From assembly GCA_031256755.1 (NCBI GenBank), contig JAIRPZ010000277.1, positions 1-5,939 of the forward strand: a stretch of 5,939 bases of DNA, in the 5' to 3' direction. The stretch comes from Planctomycetaceae bacterium (lineage in GTDB: Bacteria > Planctomycetota > Planctomycetia > Pirellulales > Thermoguttaceae). How positions within the stretch are numbered: the stretch's first letter is position 1; every line of letters starts with the position of its first letter. The notes beneath the pieces are model-generated. The model did no database searches, was not told where the DNA came from, and worked only from the letters and a program-made list of their open reading frames with translations. The translations under genes were made by a program, and so were the position numbers. This document shows positions 5,641 through 5,939 of the stretch, piece by piece.

Positions 5641-5939
5641 TCATACTTCCCGCAAAGTGCGATCCTCCTTCTTCGTCAGACGCACAACCGCTCCCGCCAT
5701 TCCCGTCAGGAACGTCCAAACCTTACCCAACGCCGCATTCCGAAAAACGTGTTTATCTTCGCCGGACTCCTTGTCCTGCTCCAAATGCAGGCAATTCTCC
5801 GCCTTCCAATGGCGAAGAATAGATTCCTGAAGGTGTATCTCTGCACACCCCTTTTTTTAGAGATAAGTTTGTCGTCCGGTTCCCGCTGTTTCACGCCGGA
5901 AAAAATTAACGGGAACTGTTCCGGCGTTTTCTTGTTGTT
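5641..5939 (-). pseudogene. C-terminal remnant of an ISAs1-like DDE transposase
   Basis: One minus-strand frame reads from the window edge to TGA at 5641-5643. It is broken by TAA at 5857-5859, next to a run of seven A residues. After the stop it reads CAEIHLQESILRHWKAENCL, then GEDKH and later VVRLTKKEDRTLREV. The pattern HWxxEN-LH-(D)-EDxH-R matches the C-terminal catalytic block of ISAs1/IS4-type transposases. In it the Glu of the EN pair is the last acid of the DDE triad. The expected R.YL segment appears just before the stop (TGRQTYL). The N-terminal part, with the two catalytic Asp residues, would lie beyond the right edge. The internal stop makes activity unlikely. I am fairly sure of the transposase call and less sure of the exact IS family. 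Confidence 0.65.

Noticed and set aside
5893..5927. Perfect 9-bp inverted repeat (ACGCCGGAA / TTCCGGCGT) followed by a T-rich tail, a possible terminator
   Set aside because: The 17-base loop is long and the tail is interrupted. The sequence also lies within the transposase reading frame, so coding constraint or chance explains it.
5450..5930. 13-base match GTTCCGGCGTTTT at 5450-5462 and 5918-5930
   Set aside because: The match does not extend. The core CCGGCG type of word is common in this DNA, and the copies fall in unrelated frames.

Overview
The window looks like chromosomal DNA of an anaerobic member of the Planctomycetota. The best taxonomic clue is the small membrane protein at 1190-1723. 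It resembles the planctomycete family I know as DUF6677, with a PGLGHYYQGR motif near the N-terminus and an ELGT...NLLVIFDA segment near the C-terminus. The [FeFe]-hydrogenase maturase HydF and a methyltransferase-type corrinoid protein point to a strictly anaerobic, probably fermentative life. By eye the base composition is near half G+C. Start codons mostly lack clear Shine-Dalgarno sequences. These assignments come from reading the sequence; no database search was run.

Layout. Bases 2-79 hold what may be the last 25 codons of a plus-strand gene. Bases 80-249 have no gene. A corrinoid protein gene (250-906, minus) has a near-consensus sigma70-type promoter at 965-992. A divergent promoter (1115-1143, plus) serves the DUF6677-like gene. 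It carries one dyad in its spacer and a 19-bp dyad at the expected transcription start, which makes it the best candidate for specific regulation here. A short malic enzyme gene (1849-3003) follows on the same strand. The gap 3004-3234 contains a 14-bp-phased AT-rich repeat, an imperfect 28-bp inverted repeat and a strong promoter for hydF (3235-4440).

The right quarter (about 4441-5939) contains no intact gene that I can support. On the minus strand it reads as two decayed genes. One is an unrecognised protein-coding gene broken by two frameshifts and a stop codon (about 5630 down to 4356, its open frame now running into the 3' end of hydF). The other is the C-terminal remnant of an ISAs1-like transposase (5939 to 5641) with an internal stop.

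Functionally, malic enzyme (malate to pyruvate, with CO2 and reduced nicotinamide), hydrogenase maturation and a corrinoid methyl carrier all fit anaerobic carbon and electron flow. They have separate promoters or wide gaps, so they look like neighbours rather than one operon. I do not see a convincing new multi-gene system. The points most worth checking are the double-dyad promoter, the 14-bp-phased repeat and the transposase-linked gene decay.
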